Shown piece by piece: positions 13,423-14,463 of a stretch of 14,463 nucleotides of DNA. Every line of letters starts with the position of its first letter. Position 1 is the first letter of the stretch. This DNA is from Eubacteriaceae bacterium (lineage in GTDB: Bacteria > Bacillota > Clostridia > Eubacteriales > Anaerofustaceae): positions 1-14,463 of the forward strand of contig JAGACT010000119.1 in assembly GCA_017613995.1 (NCBI GenBank). Direction: 5' to 3'. A program made the translations under genes and the position numbers. The notes under the pieces were generated by a model. The model did no database searches and was not told the origin of the DNA. It saw nothing but the letters and a program-made list of their open reading frames with translations.

Positions 13423-14463
13423 TCACTTCTCCGGAAACAGTCCCGTGGAGGAAAGGTAGGCGATGATCTGGTCCCTGGGAGCCGATACGCTTCCCTGGGC
13501 AAATCCCTCCCGGCCTCCTCCCCTTCCGGAAAGGGCCTGATTCATCTGCTTTATCACTTCGCTTTCCCCGTCGCATCTCAGCTTCACAGCGTACCGGAAG
13601 CCCTCCCCCTCCGGGGTGAACACGGCGGCGCTGCCGGTGATCACTTCGCTCAGGGCCAGGGCGGTTTTTCTCAGTGAATCGTTCCCCAGTCCCTCCTCGA
13701 AGAGGATCACGCTTACTCTTCCTCGAAAGCTGTCAGTATAGAGCTTCAGATATTTCTCCTCCATTCCCGTCAGGGCGGCCCTGGCGCGGGACAGTTCGTC
13801 CTTCTGCTTAAGGTACAGTTCGTATGTCCGAAGAGATGATGCGGACATGTCCCTGGCGATGAGATCATTCTGAAGGGCGTTGGCGGCAAGATGGTCGAAG
13901 GCCCTCTTTCCGCAGAGGAGACCTATCCTCACGCCGTCATGGAAGCCTTCCAGAGAGGTGAACTTTATAAGGCCCACTTCCCCGCTTCTCCTCACGTGGG
14001 TGCCGCAGCATGCGCAGCTGTCCGCTCCCGGGAAGGACACTATCCTCAGTTCCCCCTTTATCTCCTTCTTGCTGCGGTAACTAAGATCCTTCCGGGAGCG
14101 TTCATCGGGATAGAAGATGACGCATTCATGATCTTCCCAGATGTAGCGGTTGGCCTTCTTTTCTATTTCAGACAGTTCTTCCGGGCTGATCCGGGCGTTG
14201 TAGTCGATGATGACCTCATCCTCTCCCATGTGGAACCCAACGTTGTCGCAGGAAAATGCGGAGCATATCATTCCGGATACGATGTGTTCCCCGGAATGCT
14301 GCTGCATGTGATCGAAACGTCTTTCGGCATCGATCTTCATAACAACCGTGCTTCCCTCTTCAACGGGAGTTTCGCAGTAATGGACTACCAAGCCCTCCTT
14401 CTCATGCACGTCCCTGACATAGGCGTCCGCGATATATCCCCGGTCCGAAGGCTGTCCGCCTCC
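13423..14463 (-). CDS. Alanyl-tRNA editing protein (AlaX type) with DHHA1 domain, N-terminus off window
   Basis: Free-standing homologue of the AlaRS editing domain that hydrolyses mischarged tRNA-Ala (Ser- or Gly-tRNA-Ala). The right edge cuts the gene: the frame is open to base 14463, and the visible protein begins with GGGQPSDRGYIADAYV, a conserved part of the family that is preceded by roughly a few tens of residues in homologues. GTG at 14409 should not be taken as the start. Zinc-site motifs are complete: QQHSGEHI (H56, H60 of the visible protein) and CCGTH (C152, H156). A helical linker follows, then a C-terminal DHHA1-type domain with SGRGGGREGFAQGSV, resembling the GGGGGGKPDxAQGG of AlaRS. 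Length and DHHA1 tail place it in the long AlaX group. It terminates at the shared hairpin. Confidence 0.92.
   Translation of the reverse strand, partial: GGGQPSDRGYIADAYVRDVHEKEGLVVHYCETPVEEGSTVVMKIDAERRFDHMQQHSGEHIVSGMICSAFSCDNVGFHMGEDEVIIDYNARISPEELSEIEKKANRYIWEDHECVIFYPDERSRKDLSYRSKKEIKGELRIVSFPGADSCACCGTHVRRSGEVGLIKFTSLEGFHDGVRIGLLCGKRAFDHLAANALQNDLIARDMSASSLRTYELYLKQKDELSRARAALTGMEEKYLKLYTDSFRGRVSVILFEEGLGNDSLRKTALALSEVITGSAAVFTPEGEGFRYAVKLRCDGESEVIKQMNQALSGRGGGREGFAQGSVSAPRDQIIAYLSSTGLFPEK

Noticed and set aside
14409..14409. GTG at 14409 as start of the alanyl-tRNA editing gene
   Set aside because: The frame remains open to the window edge and the upstream residues GGGQPSDRG are a conserved part of the AlaX family, so the true start lies outside the window.

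Overview
The window looks like ordinary core chromosome of a moderately GC-rich member of the Clostridia. This is inferred from GGAGG-type ribosome binding sites, TATAAT/TTGACA-type promoters, short hairpin-plus-T terminators, a SAM-I (S-box) riboswitch in front of metK, an archaeal-type aspartyl-tRNA synthetase beside an AsnRS, and the type of RlmD, Hsp33 and AlaX proteins present. No genus can be named. I see no insertion sequence, phage gene, CRISPR array, tRNA or rRNA. Coding density is high and genes lie on both strands.

Layout from left to right. (1) A minus-strand operon (3276 to beyond the left edge) encodes a TIGR01212/YhcC-like radical SAM protein, an M42-type metallopeptidase and the 23S rRNA m5U methyltransferase RlmD, whose C-terminus runs off the window. 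(2) A minus-strand pair (4598 to 3346) encodes a membrane-anchored DUF4230 protein and a rhomboid-like integral membrane protein without the catalytic serine motif; it ends at a strong terminator. (3) A divergent plus-strand pair (4742 to 6267) encodes the redox chaperone Hsp33 (hslO) and, with an ATGA overlap, a Dph6/DUF71-type ATP pyrophosphatase; it ends at a very strong terminator. (4) A minus-strand single gene encodes a uroporphyrinogen-decarboxylase-family protein. (5) A minus-strand operon runs asnS then archaeal-type aspS, with a clear sigma-A promoter and a terminator. (6) On the minus strand, metK sits behind a SAM-I riboswitch with a terminator. It is followed, with no terminator between, by an alanine/glutamate/lysine-rich helical protein. 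(7) A plus-strand calcineurin-like phosphoesterase is divergent from metK. (8) A minus-strand alanyl-tRNA editing protein (AlaX type) has its N-terminus off the right edge. The last two units share a bidirectional terminator.

The common theme is translation quality and methyl-group supply: AsnRS, AspRS, an alanyl-tRNA editing hydrolase, an rRNA methyltransferase and SAM synthetase. Protein-stress and membrane functions sit between them. Most genes are familiar. The points most worth a second look are atypical motif residues in the two adjacent synthetases, a palindrome at the predicted start of the metK leader RNA, a possibly leaderless radical SAM operon, and the poorly understood DUF4230/rhomboid-like pair. 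I did not find a convincing undescribed multi-gene system.
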